This document shows, piece after piece, positions 11,931-24,491 of a stretch of 64,000 bases of DNA; position 1 is the stretch's first letter; each line of letters starts with the position of its first letter. The stretch is from Batrachochytrium dendrobatidis JAM81 (Eukaryota; Chytridiomycota; Chytridiomycetes; Rhizophydiales), in contig NW_006281099.1 of assembly GCF_000203795.2 (NCBI RefSeq), positions 2,793,774 through 2,857,773 of the forward strand, given 5' to 3'. The notes below the pieces were generated by a model. It saw only the letters and a list, made by a program, of their open reading frames with translations, made no database searches and was not told where the DNA came from. The translations under genes and the position numbers were made by a program.

Positions 11931-12823
11931 CAGTTGTATTCACATAAACCGGATCACTGAGGATGTCAAAATACGTAATAAACAACCTGTCTCATAAAAC
12001 AATGTGTCATTTTACTGGACAGGACTGTGCTCTTTAGTTGACTGATTCTGTGGTGATTGACATGTATACTTGCATTCCTGAGACACGCAATCTGTCTCTT
12101 GAACTAGAACGCAAGCGTGTCCGAGATGCGAAATACAGCAAATATAAGCTGTACTGGCAGCATTAAAACTCAATATCTAGATTGCAATGAATAAATCTGG
12201 TTTCAAAGTTGGCAATCGTACAATATACGAATGTGCAAAAAAGGTAAAAAGAGACGCTCATAATTATAGTTTGATTGTGTACATCATACAATAGATGCTT
12301 TATACTACAGCCGTATTCAAGTAAAGTAACACTTTTTTGTATTGATCTTGTAATGACTCTTTTTCTCCAGAATAAACAATCGTTGTTATTAGATATTGAT
12401 TATTTCTTTCTATTAAAACTCTGTTGTATTCTAATATCAGATACGTTTGCGCTCTAGTTCAAGAAAACATCTCAGGAATGCAACAGTTGCTTTCATGCCG
12501 ATTACGCAATGTATTGAAATAGGAATGTGATCACTCTGTATTTTTGTACAAGAATGAGCATGGAGACCAGTGAACTCATTAGTTCAAAAAACACATTGTT
12601 GTTCAGTAAGATTGGCGCCAATCACACATGACTGTTTATCATGCATTTGACACTTGTTTAGTGTTTCGCTATGTGAATACGGCTATAAGACTTGATAATA
12701 TCAATTAAAATCAGTTTTTAATAGAAAATTGCAACGAATATTTAATCATTGTTTATTCTGAGCAAAGAAAGGTCACTGCAAGATAAATACAGAAAAGTGT
12801 TTCGTTTTACGTGAATATGAATG
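11931..12823. mobile_element. Inverted-repeat element next to the REC8 start codon
   Basis: 893 bp between TA dinucleotides. Left end CAGTTGTATTCACATAAA; right end is the inverted TTTTACGTGAATATGAATG. The left 100 bp are the reverse complement of the right end of the 15,387-15,851 element. It starts 44 bp upstream of the REC8 ATG and ends 20 bp past the stop of the DDX21-like helicase, filling the whole space between the two genes. No coding frame. Confidence 0.8.
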
Positions 12824-12843
12824 TAGAATGCAATCAAGTCAAT

Positions 12844-15244
12844 TTAACGGCTGTATCCGCCTCGGCCTCCTCCACGACCACCACCATATGAGCCTCCACG
12901 GCCACCGCCGCCATATGAACCTCCACGAGATCCACCATATGAGCCTCCACGGCCACCGCCGCCATATGAACCCCCACGAGATCCACCACTGCGACCTCCA
13001 AATCCACCTCGGCCGTTACTATTACCGTAGTTAGGACGATCTTGCATTTCTGGCAATTCAGTAGGGATTGTAAGCGAAACACCGCGTCCATCACTCCAAA
13101 TATTGCTGCCAAGTTTAATTGTAGGTGGAATACCAGATCCGTTATCGATCACTTGAATCTTTTCGGCAATCACATCAACAACAACACCCATAGAGTCGTT
13201 GGTCATGCGCCATCCAACAACGTCCTCATATTTAACATCGGAATGGTTGCGCTGGATAATTGATTTGATATAGCCAACATTTTGGATGGGGCTATCGACG
13301 GTAAACAGCAATGTGATGAATCCTTCATTAGCAGAAAGGATTGAGCGGGTTGCCAATGGTTTCGTAGTGTTGCACAAAACTGCTAATGTAGCAGAAAGTG
13401 CCTTTATTGCATCGCCCTGGAAATGCTCAAGAATATCTCCTGCGCAATTGGTAAAATATTCAAGAACTCGCTCATCCAAGTCGGTCTTGACAGTCTCGAG
13501 CGTGTCAGAGGCACGAGCAGCAACAATATCTTTTGGTTGAGGTGCACCAATCTTGATGAAATTAACGCCGGCATGGCGAGCAATATTCTGTAGAGCATAC
13601 TCTTGGTTGGGTTTGTAAAAGGTAACACATATACCCGACTTTCCAGCACGTCCGGTACGTCCAGATCTATGAATGTATGATTCCACATCTGAGGGGGGTT
13701 CACAGTTGATGACAAGATCCACCTCGGGAATATCAACACCACGTGCACAGACGTTGGTGGTAATGAGAGAGGTGAACTTGCCTTCTCTGAAACCCTGCAT
13801 TGTGACCTCACGCTGCTTCTGCTGAATATCACCATGGAGAACTTGAGTTCCCATAGTAACCAGCTTATCGTTCATGGCAAGCTCGTTGGCCTCACCCTTA
13901 GTTTCTACAAAAATAATGGTGCGACCAGCGCCGCCACGACCATAAATGGCCACAATGTCACCAAGAAGAGCGGATCTATTTTGCCAGTGAGAAGCAATAG
14001 CGTAATGCTTGACAGTAGCAGATGTTTTTTGCTTGTCAGTACCAATCAGATCAAGGGTCACTTTGTTGGGTTTCATATATTTAGACACGGCTTGCTTGAT
14101 CCAAACAGGCATAGTGGCACTGAACAAAAGAACTTGGTGATCAGGAGCATCTGTTAGTTTAGACTTTTGCTCTTGAACTTGCTGCAAAATCTTTTCCATG
14201 GATTCAGCAAATCCAATGTCCAACATTTGATCAGCCTCGTCGAGACAAATAAAGCGCAGTTGATTGAGCTTGAGAGTTCCACGTTCAATATGATCAATTA
14301 GACGACCAGGTGTACCAACAATCACATCAATACCATCACGCATAGCATTGCCTAGATATATTTCAATGCATATATAAACGTGAGCAAATCAAGTGAGGGT
14401 GGAAGGCTGGTATATGATTGCATTGACTTTTGACGGCCATTCAAAGTAAAAACTTACATTGGGAATCGTATGGAGAGCCACCATAAGCGCAGGTAGACTT
14501 GAGCTCACCAGAGGAAATACTATCAAACTCACGGTGAACTTGCATAGCCAACTCACGTGTGGGAGCCATGATAAGAACACGAGGAGCTCGTCCTCTCTGG
14601 CTGAAAAGGTGTCGATTACTCTCACGCTCGCGTTTCAAAACCTCAATCATTGGAAGAGAAAAGGCAAGCGTCTTTCCGGTACCAGTACGAGCACGGCCAA
14701 GAAGATCCATGCCCTTGATAATGGGATCAAATGATGCAGCCTGAATAGGGAAAAGTTGCACGATTCCACGAGCCTTGAGCGATTCAATGGTCGACAAAGA
14801 AAGGTTATGGGAGGATAGACGCAAATTGACTGGGATATCGGATTCTTCTTTTTTGGTAGAAGATTTATAATCATCAATATGTTGGTCCTCAACAATAACA
14901 GCCGACTCCTTGGTAGCTTCGTCGTCGTTTTTAGAAACCTTGCGCAGCTTTGTAGCTTTGTCATCATCTGCAGTGGGTTTGGATGAATCCTCATCACTGC
15001 TCGACCGCTTACGCTTGCTATCCTTGGACTTTCCATTCGAGTCCTTTTCCTTTTTTTCTTTTTTATCTTTTTTGGCCTTGATGCCATTGACTTCTGAACC
15101 ATTCATATCAGTCGATTGCTTGGACTTCTTGAGCAGACTCTTCTCATCCGTAAGGACATTATCGGCAGCGCTTGTCTTCTTTTCCTTTTTTTGCTTTACG
15201 TCAACCATATTGACCTCGTTGATTATATTGGTGGATGTAGGCAT
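12844..15244 (-). CDS. DEAD-box RNA helicase, DDX21/DDX50 (GU) family
   Basis: Two exons (14458-15244 and 12844-14351) give 764 aa. A Lys/Ser/Asp-rich nucleolar-type N-terminus (about 130 residues) is followed by the helicase core: Q motif FPIQAASF, motif I ARTGTGKT, APTRELA, GTPGRL, DEAD in LDEADQML, SAT in LLFSATMP, and HRSGRTGRAG. After the core comes a GUCT-like domain (around ATRSILSANEGFITLLFTVD), then a C-terminal RGG/GGSYGG tail. This order is that of DDX21/Gu helicases, which act in rRNA processing. The intron interrupts codon 263, between SPYDSQ and NAMRDG. The helicase function is certain. The exact substrate is not. Confidence 0.93.
12850..13012 (-). repeat. In-frame repeats encoding the RGG tail
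   Basis: Imperfect tandem repeats of a GGRGGSYGG-encoding unit, with long near-identical stretches such as CCACCATATGAGCCTCCACG repeated. They encode the Gly/Arg/Ser/Tyr-rich RNA-binding tail of the helicase and are prone to length change. Confidence 0.8.
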
Positions 15245-15386
15245 ACTTGTATTAATTGGAAAAGCGCTTTAGTTTTTTTTTTAAATCGCGGCCAAAAAAC
15301 AGTTAAAGCAACCGACCAATCAGATTTGAGTGATAGTTTGAGCCAATCACAATGCGACAATGCCAGATTGAACGAACCAATTAGAG

Positions 15387-15851
15387 CAGTGCTCATGTAA
15401 AATGGAACGCTTGCAGTGATTGTATTTTGCTTTGTTTTGGAATGGACAAGTATTTGTTACGCTTTCCTACTACAAATTGGCTGCCTCTTCAATAGATAGT
15501 GTTTATATAACACACGCAATTAAACCATAGTTGTAAACCCAAACTGCTCACTTTGAGCATGGTCATGCACTGTACAATCATCAGATTCATCGATTGCAAC
15601 CCACATGTTTGGACATTGCCAAAATACTGCAAACTCGTCTTTATTATATCCTGAGTTTTAGATACGCTCGCATTCTAATTCAACAAAACAATCTCAGGAA
15701 TGCAATTATACGTGTCAATCACCAGAAGACCAGCCAAACAATGAGTTCATGTCACAGTATTGTCCAGTAAAATGACACATTGTTTTATGAGACAGGTTGT
15801 TTATTACGTATTTTGACATCCCTAGCGATCTGGTTTACGTGAATACGACTG
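15387..15851. mobile_element. Inverted-repeat element upstream of the DDX21-like gene
   Basis: 465 bp. The right end TTTACGTGAATACGACTG before TA is well preserved. The left end CAGTGCTCATGTAAAATGG is decayed. The interior AATGGAACGCTTGCAGTGAT resembles copies at 8,289 and 54,858. It starts 143 bp upstream of the helicase start codon. 15,852-16,239 holds only the presumed promoter of the next gene. Confidence 0.75.
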
Positions 15852-16239
15852 TAAATTAAATCACTAAATTGCAGTATTGCCATTTGGCAGCCTATTTATG
15901 CATCTAGATGCAACCATTTTACGATTAAAATGAGACTGTTTTGGTTTAATTGTTGATTCATTCTGTGAATCCAACTTTTGATGATGTTTTGAAATCGTAT
16001 AAAAGAATTGGTCAATCACTTTAATCAAGTACGAATTCATAAACAATTGTATTTAGAATTCGAATTGAAAGACGTTCAAAGTACTGTTTCGGCAACACAA
16101 ATTGTGGCGGATAATTCTGTAATGGCGTTTCAGTATTTTTGTCCTGAGGGTTTGTGAATTATTGTTTTTCCCAGTCAGCAGTTTTCAGGCTCAATGAGCT
16201 GCTAAAAAGTGACTTGCTAGTTTGGGATATATTACTATC

Positions 16240-17163
16240 ATGGATTCAACATCAAATTCTTGGAATCATGGCTCAGAATCAACTAATAATAGAAGAACAT
16301 CAACCATGACAACTTTCTCTGACATGGCTACTATGACCGAAAGCGCTACATCCAGTCCTCTGTCTACCAATACTTCCTCACAAATAGGAGGTAATGGCTT
16401 TACAAACTCAAATCCTGGAGGTCTTAGCTTCAGCTGGACGGTATGTTGAATGTATTGACTGATGTATGCCTCGTAGTATTTGGATTTCTGTTGGATCGCC
16501 TGGCCACCCTGCATCCATACCAGAAGATCGAATCAAAACCGGCTAATTATAAGTATAGGCTGTAGCCTTGCTTTCAATCCCTGCAACCTCCTTTAATCTA
16601 GCTAATTTAAATCGTTTCAAACGTATGATGCGATAGTTTCAAGATGGCTAATCAATATTTACTATTATAACTCTTAATGATTCAACATATAGACAGTCAT
16701 TGTTCTTCTGATTGCAATTTCTATAGTGACTGCTCTTTACCACGTTTTGCGTAGAGTTAATCAACGACATGCAGAGCGCATGCAGGCCCAAAGCCAACAA
16801 CAGGGGGTACGACTGCGTCATCGCTTATTAGGCAACATGTTTGATCCTAACCCAAGATCACTTCCAGTACCACCCCCAACATATTCAGACATGGAGATAT
16901 GTGTACCGCGAGAAAGCGATGGCTCAGAATTTCCACCAGACTATGAAGCAGTATTACAATCACGACTTCATGTCGAGATTCTCGGTACGTTTCAGCAGCA
17001 TAGCGCTCTCGGCTCATTTACAGACAACGAGCTGGAGAATACAGCCAATACTATAGAAAGTGTAGAGACGGCAGATCCTCCGGCATTGACATCAGAAACA
17101 GTACCTCATGATTCCGAACCCACTCCAATAATGGTTGAATCCCAGCCACACCAACCAATTTAG
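16240..17163 (+). CDS. Single-pass membrane protein with two PPxY motifs
   Basis: Two exons (16240-16440, 16693-17163) give 223 aa. The first 65 residues are Ser/Thr/Asn-rich with no signal peptide. The second exon opens with a hydrophobic segment VIVLLIAISIVTALYHVL, then a basic HVLRRVNQRH, giving an N-out/C-in type III topology. The cytoplasmic part has two WW-domain ligands, PPTY (in VPPPTYSDMEI) and PPDY (in FPPDYEAVL), then an acidic tail. Membrane-anchored PPxY proteins commonly recruit Nedd4/Rsp5 ubiquitin ligases, so an adaptor role is inferred. I do not recognise a named family. The start is the first ATG in frame. Confidence 0.7.
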
Positions 17164-17642
17164 CTAGATGATTCATCAGAGAATCGAGTTGTGAATAAGC
17201 TAATCGATAACTGCTGGTAAAGAAACAGTGCTTTATCAAACGCATTTGACATCAAACCCTGACCTCTGTTCTAAACATGCACATTGGACCAATTTTTTGG
17301 TATAGTAATTGAATAAAGGTTTTGCATTGTAATTAGAGTTGCGACTCATGACAGCAGGAACGAAGATAAATGATGCAACTGCCGCCCTTGCATAATTGTG
17401 CGATTGGAGCCAGTGTCTTCACGTGATGTGGCGGGTTGTAGAGTTGAATCAAGAAATAAATTCTATTGAGCAGCAGGAAAGCAACGATTCTTGCAACAGT
17501 AACCCGCCCTTTTATCCGCTGCTCGTCGTTTCATTCTGAACCCTAACCTTTCTAACCTACCCAACAATCAGCAAGAATCGATCCACATACACCTGCTGCA
17601 TCCTTGGTTTAGAAGCTACAAGGCACTTGAAATCCCAACACC
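17164..17642. other. Intergenic spacer
   Basis: About 480 bp between two plus-strand genes. No coding frame or repeat stands out. A pyrimidine-rich stretch just before 17643 looks like the start region of the KCH gene. Confidence 0.4.
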
Positions 17643-19470
17643 ATGACTTGCTGCGAGCCAGCAAAGTGGAAGCGAGAAGAAATTGCAGACCACAAGTTTG
17701 ACTATGTCGATGTCGATGACTTTGTAGAGGACAGCCCCATGGCCAAGTTCTCCTACTCATTTGTGTTTTTGTTCACCCTCAAGTCCATTCTAGTATACAT
17801 GGCTGATTTGGGTGTGTTGGTCCTGCTGCTGCAAAGCGGAGCCGTCACTTCTCTCTTTGACTCGGCCAACAACTCTACCAACATCAATGGTTTGCCCTCG
17901 ACTCCGAGTGGAAACGCCCTTTTTTGTGACGGCACCAACGAGCCTAGTTCCTCTGCTGGACAGTGGGTCAAGAACAACCCGCATATTATTATTGGTGTCA
18001 TTGCTGCTTCAATTGCCCTCTCTTTTATCCTATTGCTTTTTGAATGGAAAAAGGCCATGGCTATTATTCGATCAAGAGATATTTCGTATGCTTTTACTTC
18101 AACAGTGGCCTATCGCTACTACACCATCAGGTCTTTTCCCCATTACTGTGTTTTTTCACAAATTCAGAACTCGAGAAAGACGACTGATATCGTCGCATTC
18201 TTCGTTTTTTTCCGATTCAAAGGTATATTGCTAGCGTCATTCAAATCCTTTAAAGACTGTCTTGTTTTGTAAATACTCATTCTTGTCTTGTTCCCAATCT
18301 GATGTAGGATGGAAACGATTGTTGCTTGCTGAATTTCCTCGTCAATTTCTAAATGCCATCAGTATTCTGGTCACACTCGATTCGTGCACCAAAAAAGACT
18401 TTCAAAACGACTTTCTTTTATTCAGATTAGGAAAAGCGTATGGATCTGCAATGCAGCTTTCTGGATCAGAAGCCAATACCAAAAAAGCCACACTAATTCT
18501 GTCGACCATCACTGTCACAATTTGGATTTTTAGTGCTATTTCTTTGCTGCTTGCATTTTTCATGTATATTCCTCTACTCTGTACAATTCGTGGTAACCTA
18601 AAAGAGTACTGTGTACATAAGATTGACAAAAGAATTGGCGAGTTGCTGCGTCGCAAGTCTCGGAAGCGAATCATGGAAGCCCGCAAGGCAGAAATGAAGG
18701 AGATTGAAGCTAATCGTCGCAGGATTGGAGCCGGTGGTGAGAGTAAAACTACTCCTCCAGTTGGGCTTTCTCAAAGACCAACGCTACCGGATATCGATGT
18801 CGATTTAGATAGCACATATTCAGGGAGCTATATGCGCAAAAACGTCACTAACCCACCTTCTAGCTACTCTAATATTAATCCTCGATCTTATGGCGAGGCG
18901 CCATATCCATTGCAACCACCACCTCATATAGTGGGATATACTACTGCACCCTCTGCATACTCTAGCCATGCACCGTCTGTTCAACAGTCGCAAACTCCTT
19001 CACAATATCCAAGACCTCGAGTTGTGTCTGAATACGCTTATTCTCCCGCACCTGCGGCTGGACCTTATGGTGGCAGTGCAGCACATATACCCTCTTATCC
19101 CATCCACAGTGATTACAGTGGCAGTGATTATGGTGGCGAACCAGACCCAGATTCACACCATGATAATCGTGGTATATCGTCTCAATATGCCAACACAAAC
19201 AATGCGTCAGTGTACAGCTTAAGAGGCAGGTCATATATTCCACCTTCAGCTGGTACATCGGCTTCGCACCACGGAAATACTTATGCAGGTGGTGCACAAC
19301 AGCCGTATCAACCGCAGACGACTAAATATGATATATATGCCATGACACCTAATCCAGGCGGGATGGCAAACCGAACGCACATGTCGACTTCACAGCCTTA
19401 TCACCCATCTGCTAATAGAAGCGACTCTAGTCATGGTGACCCACCCAACTATGGAGGAAACTATAGATGA
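17643..19470 (+). CDS. KCH-type fungal potassium channel/transporter
   Basis: Two exons (17643-18222, 18308-19470) give 580 aa. Three clear membrane segments are visible: YSFVFLFTLKSILVYMADLG, IIIGVIAASIALSFILLLFE and ILSTITVTIWIFSAISLLLA. Between the second and third lie the landmarks of the fungal KCH family (yeast Kch1/Kch2): DISYAFTSTVAYRYY, HYCVFSQIQNSRKTTD, then RLLLAEFPRQFLNAISI, with the same spacing as the ISLTYVNNFSRN and DTPRQVINGLTLWS blocks of Kch1. After TM3 is a basic helix (RRKSRKRIMEARKAEMKEIE) and a long Tyr/Pro/Ser-rich disordered tail. The family supports potassium uptake linked to calcium signalling at the plasma membrane in yeast. Family assignment is from remembered similarity. 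Confidence 0.78.
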
Positions 19471-20707
19471 TTTTTACCAATCTCTTTTTCTATTTTATTA
19501 CATGGATACCTGTTTAATTGTCGTCGTAAATGAAGCCTTGTTTAATTTTTAGAAGTTCCAAATGGCAAGTCTTGCAACCCATGTGAAATTCAAAAAGCAT
19601 ATACCAGCAAAAATGCTTTTTACTATCTGATAACATGCTTATCATTGTTGACTTGTGTACACTTTCAAGGTATTGTATCTCGGTATACTGCTCAATGGCA
19701 TTATCGGGTGTAAGCAGCATGTTATACCTGGTTATTACCCATTAAGCCAAATCTAAGACGGCTAAATGTATCTAGCGCTAGCATATTTGCTTAGTCATGT
19801 CCAAGAAGCATGCCCTTTTGGAGTGATTTGGTATTTGTTTTGAACATGGAAATGCATAGAAATGAATCATTTTGCTTTCGTGTGCGTGCAAGTAAGCTGG
19901 CATGTGGCTGGCTATTCGCGTGAGAAAGCCAAATGTGCGCAATCATTATCAAGACACCAAGCTTGAGCAGGAGGATACCACATACAGATAGATATGTGAG
20001 GGGTATATAAATATATTCCAGTCGTGTGAGTGAGATTGAAATACGGGCTCGTATGATTTAGATTGCAAACAAATACAGTTGATGCGACTCGGTTTGTTGT
20101 TTCAGGTGCAATTTGGGTGCTACCCTTATCAAGCAATGTAATGCAATATTGAAACAGTGGAGCGCTCAATATATATACAAATGTGTATCTAATATAACAA
20201 ACAGACCCCTGTTCTCCTCTCGTCAATGTTCTGCTTGCTGTGCATGTTTCATCTTGATTTGTTTTGATTACTAGATATTCGATGACCCGTGTTGTTGCCA
20301 GCAAGGGTAATCTAGAATAAATGTGCGCAAAGCTAGTGCTCGACTCGGATACGTGCATGCTCATACCAGTCTAATTTTATATTTGAATATTGATTGCGTC
20401 TTTCACTTTATCCAACAACAAAAAAGTGGAAGCTGGTTATTGACTACTGCAATCATTGAAATTCAACCATTCGACCTGTTTAAATCTTTGAATCATCAAA
20501 TCTTTGGATTGTGCTGCTACATCAACTAGCCCAATACGTTTGGAATTGCAGACCATTGCTTGCTAGATAACTGCTGGGTTTATCCAATCTTTATTTTTTA
20601 TTGCATATTTACTTGGCATACTGTTGTAACGTATCAACACACCAGCGCTACTATCTATTCACTTATTCTCTGGACCAGTCTGATCGCATTTCCTTCAACA
20701 AACAACC
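19471..20707. other. Long intergenic region upstream of the GATA gene
   Basis: About 1.24 kb with no gene I can support. It probably holds the GATA-factor promoter and 5' UTR. A 150-codon minus-strand frame (19912-20364) has no domain, no splice continuation and an amino-acid mix like translated non-coding DNA. Confidence 0.5.
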
Positions 20708-23700
20708 ATGTCATCACCACAACGAGTCATTACCAATGAGCATCACTACCGACAGGAGAACTCTCATATCTTACCGGCCCAACCGCAGCACCATGAAGCA
20801 CCTCCTGTCTATACAGTTGAACAACCTCATTCCAACCCGCATGCATCACCAATATTGTCAACCCACGGCCACCACCGTTTGGATCAATATTCTAGATGCT
20901 GCCTCAGCTGCGGTGTGAGTATTTCAAACCAGCAGCGTAACACTCAAGGGCTCGCTATCTGCACATCATGTGGTATGTTTTGGCTATTTTAAAACAAGTG
21001 GCAGTGTTGATTGTCATTTTTATTGCGTATCTGCCCGTTCATCACTCTGGTCTGCATAGGATTGTCCATCATTTGGATGTGCATAGAATCCTCAGACCTG
21101 TATAATAATGGGCAATCTTCTACATCCCTGATTTAATGGGTCATCTAGCTTCTAATTCCTTTTGTTTATATATGAGCATGTGAACAATGCTTAATGGTGT
21201 TAAAGCCTCCTTTTCCCCTTTAATATCTGCTTTATTCATCTTCTTGTTGAGAAATACTGCTCAGTGTTCAGTCCCGCCCATCATTAGCTTCTTAAAACAG
21301 CCTCACAACCCTACGAAAATACAAGTGATGTTTATCCTTGCATTTACCCTTGTTTTGAAATAAGTTCATTTTTACTAACCAAATTTTATTTTAAATATTT
21401 GATTTCTTATCAACCAATATTGTTTTGATACTGGATTGCGGAATATCTATTGTTGTAATGTACGGCTACAACTCGGAACGGACTTTGCGTTGTCGGATAA
21501 CCACTCAACACAATTTGATTGGTGTCATCCTACTATACTCATGTCTACCAAACTACCCATTCTATTCCCATTTGTACGAATTCTAGATTCAGTTTCCGAT
21601 TCTAACCCCTCTGCGCCGCACAAGGATTATTTGCAAACCGCTATACACCCTGTGCCAATTTACACTTCAACCAGAGATTATCATGACAAATATTCTTCCA
21701 TGTCCTACCCAAACGTTGGAAACAAGGATCTCGGCAACACTCTTTCCTTGAAACAGACATTGTCTGCGCAGGCCAAGTCATACGAGCCTGGCTCAAGTTA
21801 TAACATACCTGCCAATGTCACTCGTAGCCATCATCCCACTCTGATTTCGCATCGACCTCCCCAGCAACAGCAACGCAGTAATAGGCGAGAAGTGGCCAAT
21901 CCTCATCCGGCAGATACTCTAGCAAATCATATGCTTGGTCGAACTAAAATCCGCAACTCAAGCCCGACAAAAAAATCACCTCCACTACTACCCTTACAGA
22001 TGAAATCATGCAATTCAAACAACAGCGATATGCCCTTGTATTATGTAGATAACAAGATTGTAGTCGATCAATCCAAAAACCAATATTTGATGGCCAGCAC
22101 TCAAAACAATCCAAATCCAAATCTGAAGACTGAATCGCGAATTCCACAAACTCAGCGTATGCACAGCCATAGGCAGGAATCAGCTTCTCGTGATCCTCCC
22201 TTCGTATCCACTCAGCTATCGTCTACTGACGTGCCGTCTGTGCGATTATCTACTGCCACAAATGGTGCTACATTTATCAATGCATCATCTGCCTCGACCA
22301 TCCCTCCCGCCCGTGACATTTCACATACCATTTGTGTCAATTGCGGAACTACATCTACTCCGCTTTGGCGCAGGGATGAAATGAGTCGATCTATTTGCAA
22401 TGCATGTGGTTTGTACTATCGCCTACATGGAAAACATCGTCCGTTGACTTTCAAAACTAGCGCATCTACTACATTCAAGCGTCGTCGTAGAAATACTATC
22501 ATCCCTGCTTTGCCCAGCGCAACACTCTCCAACACTGGATCAAATGCGTCTTTCCGGACTCCGGATACCAGTCCTATTCGTATCACCACTGCTGATCTGC
22601 CAACTCATCGTCCATTCATTTTGAGCGGTAATCTTGAATCTGATACAAAGCATGAGTCCAGCATGACAACCCCACCTTCTTCGACAACCACACCTCACAA
22701 TCAGCGATCCATCTTTGGAAACACTCCACAGTCTGCCGAATTCCAAAGTGACAACAAAACTGGTCGCAGGGTATCTGCTCCGCGTTTGGAACTGTTTACT
22801 TCCCGTCCTTTACCCGAACTAGAATCGGAAAACGTGCCGTCCATGTCTAGCGCACCTCCATCTTATGCCGCCCCAACCATCCAAAATACCAATGTAATTA
22901 CTAGGAAACGTAGTGTATCTGCTTTAGCAGACTTTACTGGTGCGCGTCTTCCTGCTATTCGAGTACCTAAATCGGCCCGTGATGCATCATTGATGCATCC
23001 GTCGGACATTCGCTTGCCCTCTCTTCATGCAATTTTTGGTAGCAAAGGTGCGTCTTTTCCCGCAGAAGAACAAACTTTTCGACGCAATATTCATGTCACA
23101 GGCAATTTAGAACTAGCTAAACAGGTTCGTGATGGTCATCAACTTCCTCCAGTGGATATTCGACCAACACTTTCTTCAAACCCATCATCTGGTCTAGAAA
23201 TCTACAGTATTTCGAATCACAATATTGCCGATCCACATTGTCAGGGAAGACGTCGCTCAAAAAGCATGTCTGCTCCTAAGCCATATGCCGATGTAAGAGC
23301 CAACCTTGATGCAAGCAACACCCATTTGCGCCAAAATCAACAAGAGCACTATCAAGCCCAAGTGCATCGTGTTCAAGCTTACGAGCAGCAACAGCAAGAC
23401 TCTTCTGAAGTTCAACATCGACCACAAGATCAGTCTTCATCTCACGCGTTGAATTCTAAGCAGTCTGGCTTGCAACAAATACAGTTTTTGAGTCCCCAGC
23501 AGCCTACCGCCTACCAACGCGAACGTGCTACTAGTTTATCTAGTTTGACTCGCTCTACTCAGTCCGCAAAGGTTTATGATGGCTACCACACGAACCAGCC
23601 CCTCTCTGATAGATCTGACCTTGTTTGTGAATCTGGCACAAATAGGTTGCATACTCAACATAGGCGACCAGTATTGCGGAACTCGTTCAATCAGCAGGCA

Positions 23701-24165
23701 AACCATGCATCTGATGCTTCTTCCGAACAGAATTCCGAGTTTCGAGAACAAAATAGACATTGTGCAACTCTCCCTCGCATATCTACCTCGTTTGGATCAA
23801 TGCGGCAGTCTACTATTCCCTCTCCCCTGACCCCTTCAAGAGACTTTGGCGGCTCTCAGCATGCTCAGCTGCTTAACCCTAACACGCCCAACAATCTTGG
23901 TCAATTTATCTCGTTTGCATCACATAGCAACTGCCGTAATCAAGATACCACCATGACTCCAAGTCCGACTCATCCAATGAACCAACATCTTACATCTACT
24001 CATCCTGTGTACTCGGATACTGGATTAGAACATTCTGGTATGCGGAATCGCTCCATTGAATGTTCTCCCGTAAATGAGCAAAAACCTGCGATCAATGAAG
24101 TGAATCGTGAGGGATATGAGCACGCTCTTTTGGCGTTAGCATCACTTTCAACGAGGCAAATGTAA
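20708..24165 (+). CDS. GATA-type zinc-finger transcription factor
   Basis: Exon 1 (20708-20972) ends just after a Cys-rich segment CCLSCGVS...LAICTSC. Exon 2 (from about 21587) carries a canonical GATA finger, [16 protein letters not shown] with [16 protein letters not shown] (C-x2-C-x17-C-x2-C), then a basic tail KRRRRN and a very long Ser/Pro/Gln/His-rich region. With the acceptor at 21586 the protein is about 948 aa. The first, partial finger (C-x2-C-x16-C-x2-C) lacks the LWRR motif and the residues after the last Cys, so it is degenerate or differently spliced. The 614-nt intron is long for this window and may hide another exon. Fungal GATA factors of this type regulate nitrogen, iron or light responses; which one applies cannot be told. 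Confidence 0.88.
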
Positions 24166-24491
24166 ATAGAATTATACTGTACTGTTTTTCCGTCTTCTCA
24201 TCATCCAATGTTTTAAGCTGTTTTCCCGCCCATATTGTTTTAAACGTGGTTTTGTATTTTGAAATAAAGTTTGAGATGCGTAGTTACGTTTGAAGAGTGA
24301 GTTGATGTTTTAAGTGTTTGTCCATTGCATAATAGACGGCTGGACATTGAGTATTCAATTACACTTTTATTTTGCATTCCATGCGTTGGGTATACATACG
24401 TTTGCACTACAAACCCATCGATTGTCTGTTCAATTCAGTATGCTCAACCAGCACATTTCAAATCACACATGCCAATTAAAATATTCTTATC

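Noticed and set aside
19912..20364. 150-codon minus-strand frame
   Set aside because: No domain, no continuation and composition like translated spacer; more likely promoter DNA of the GATA gene.
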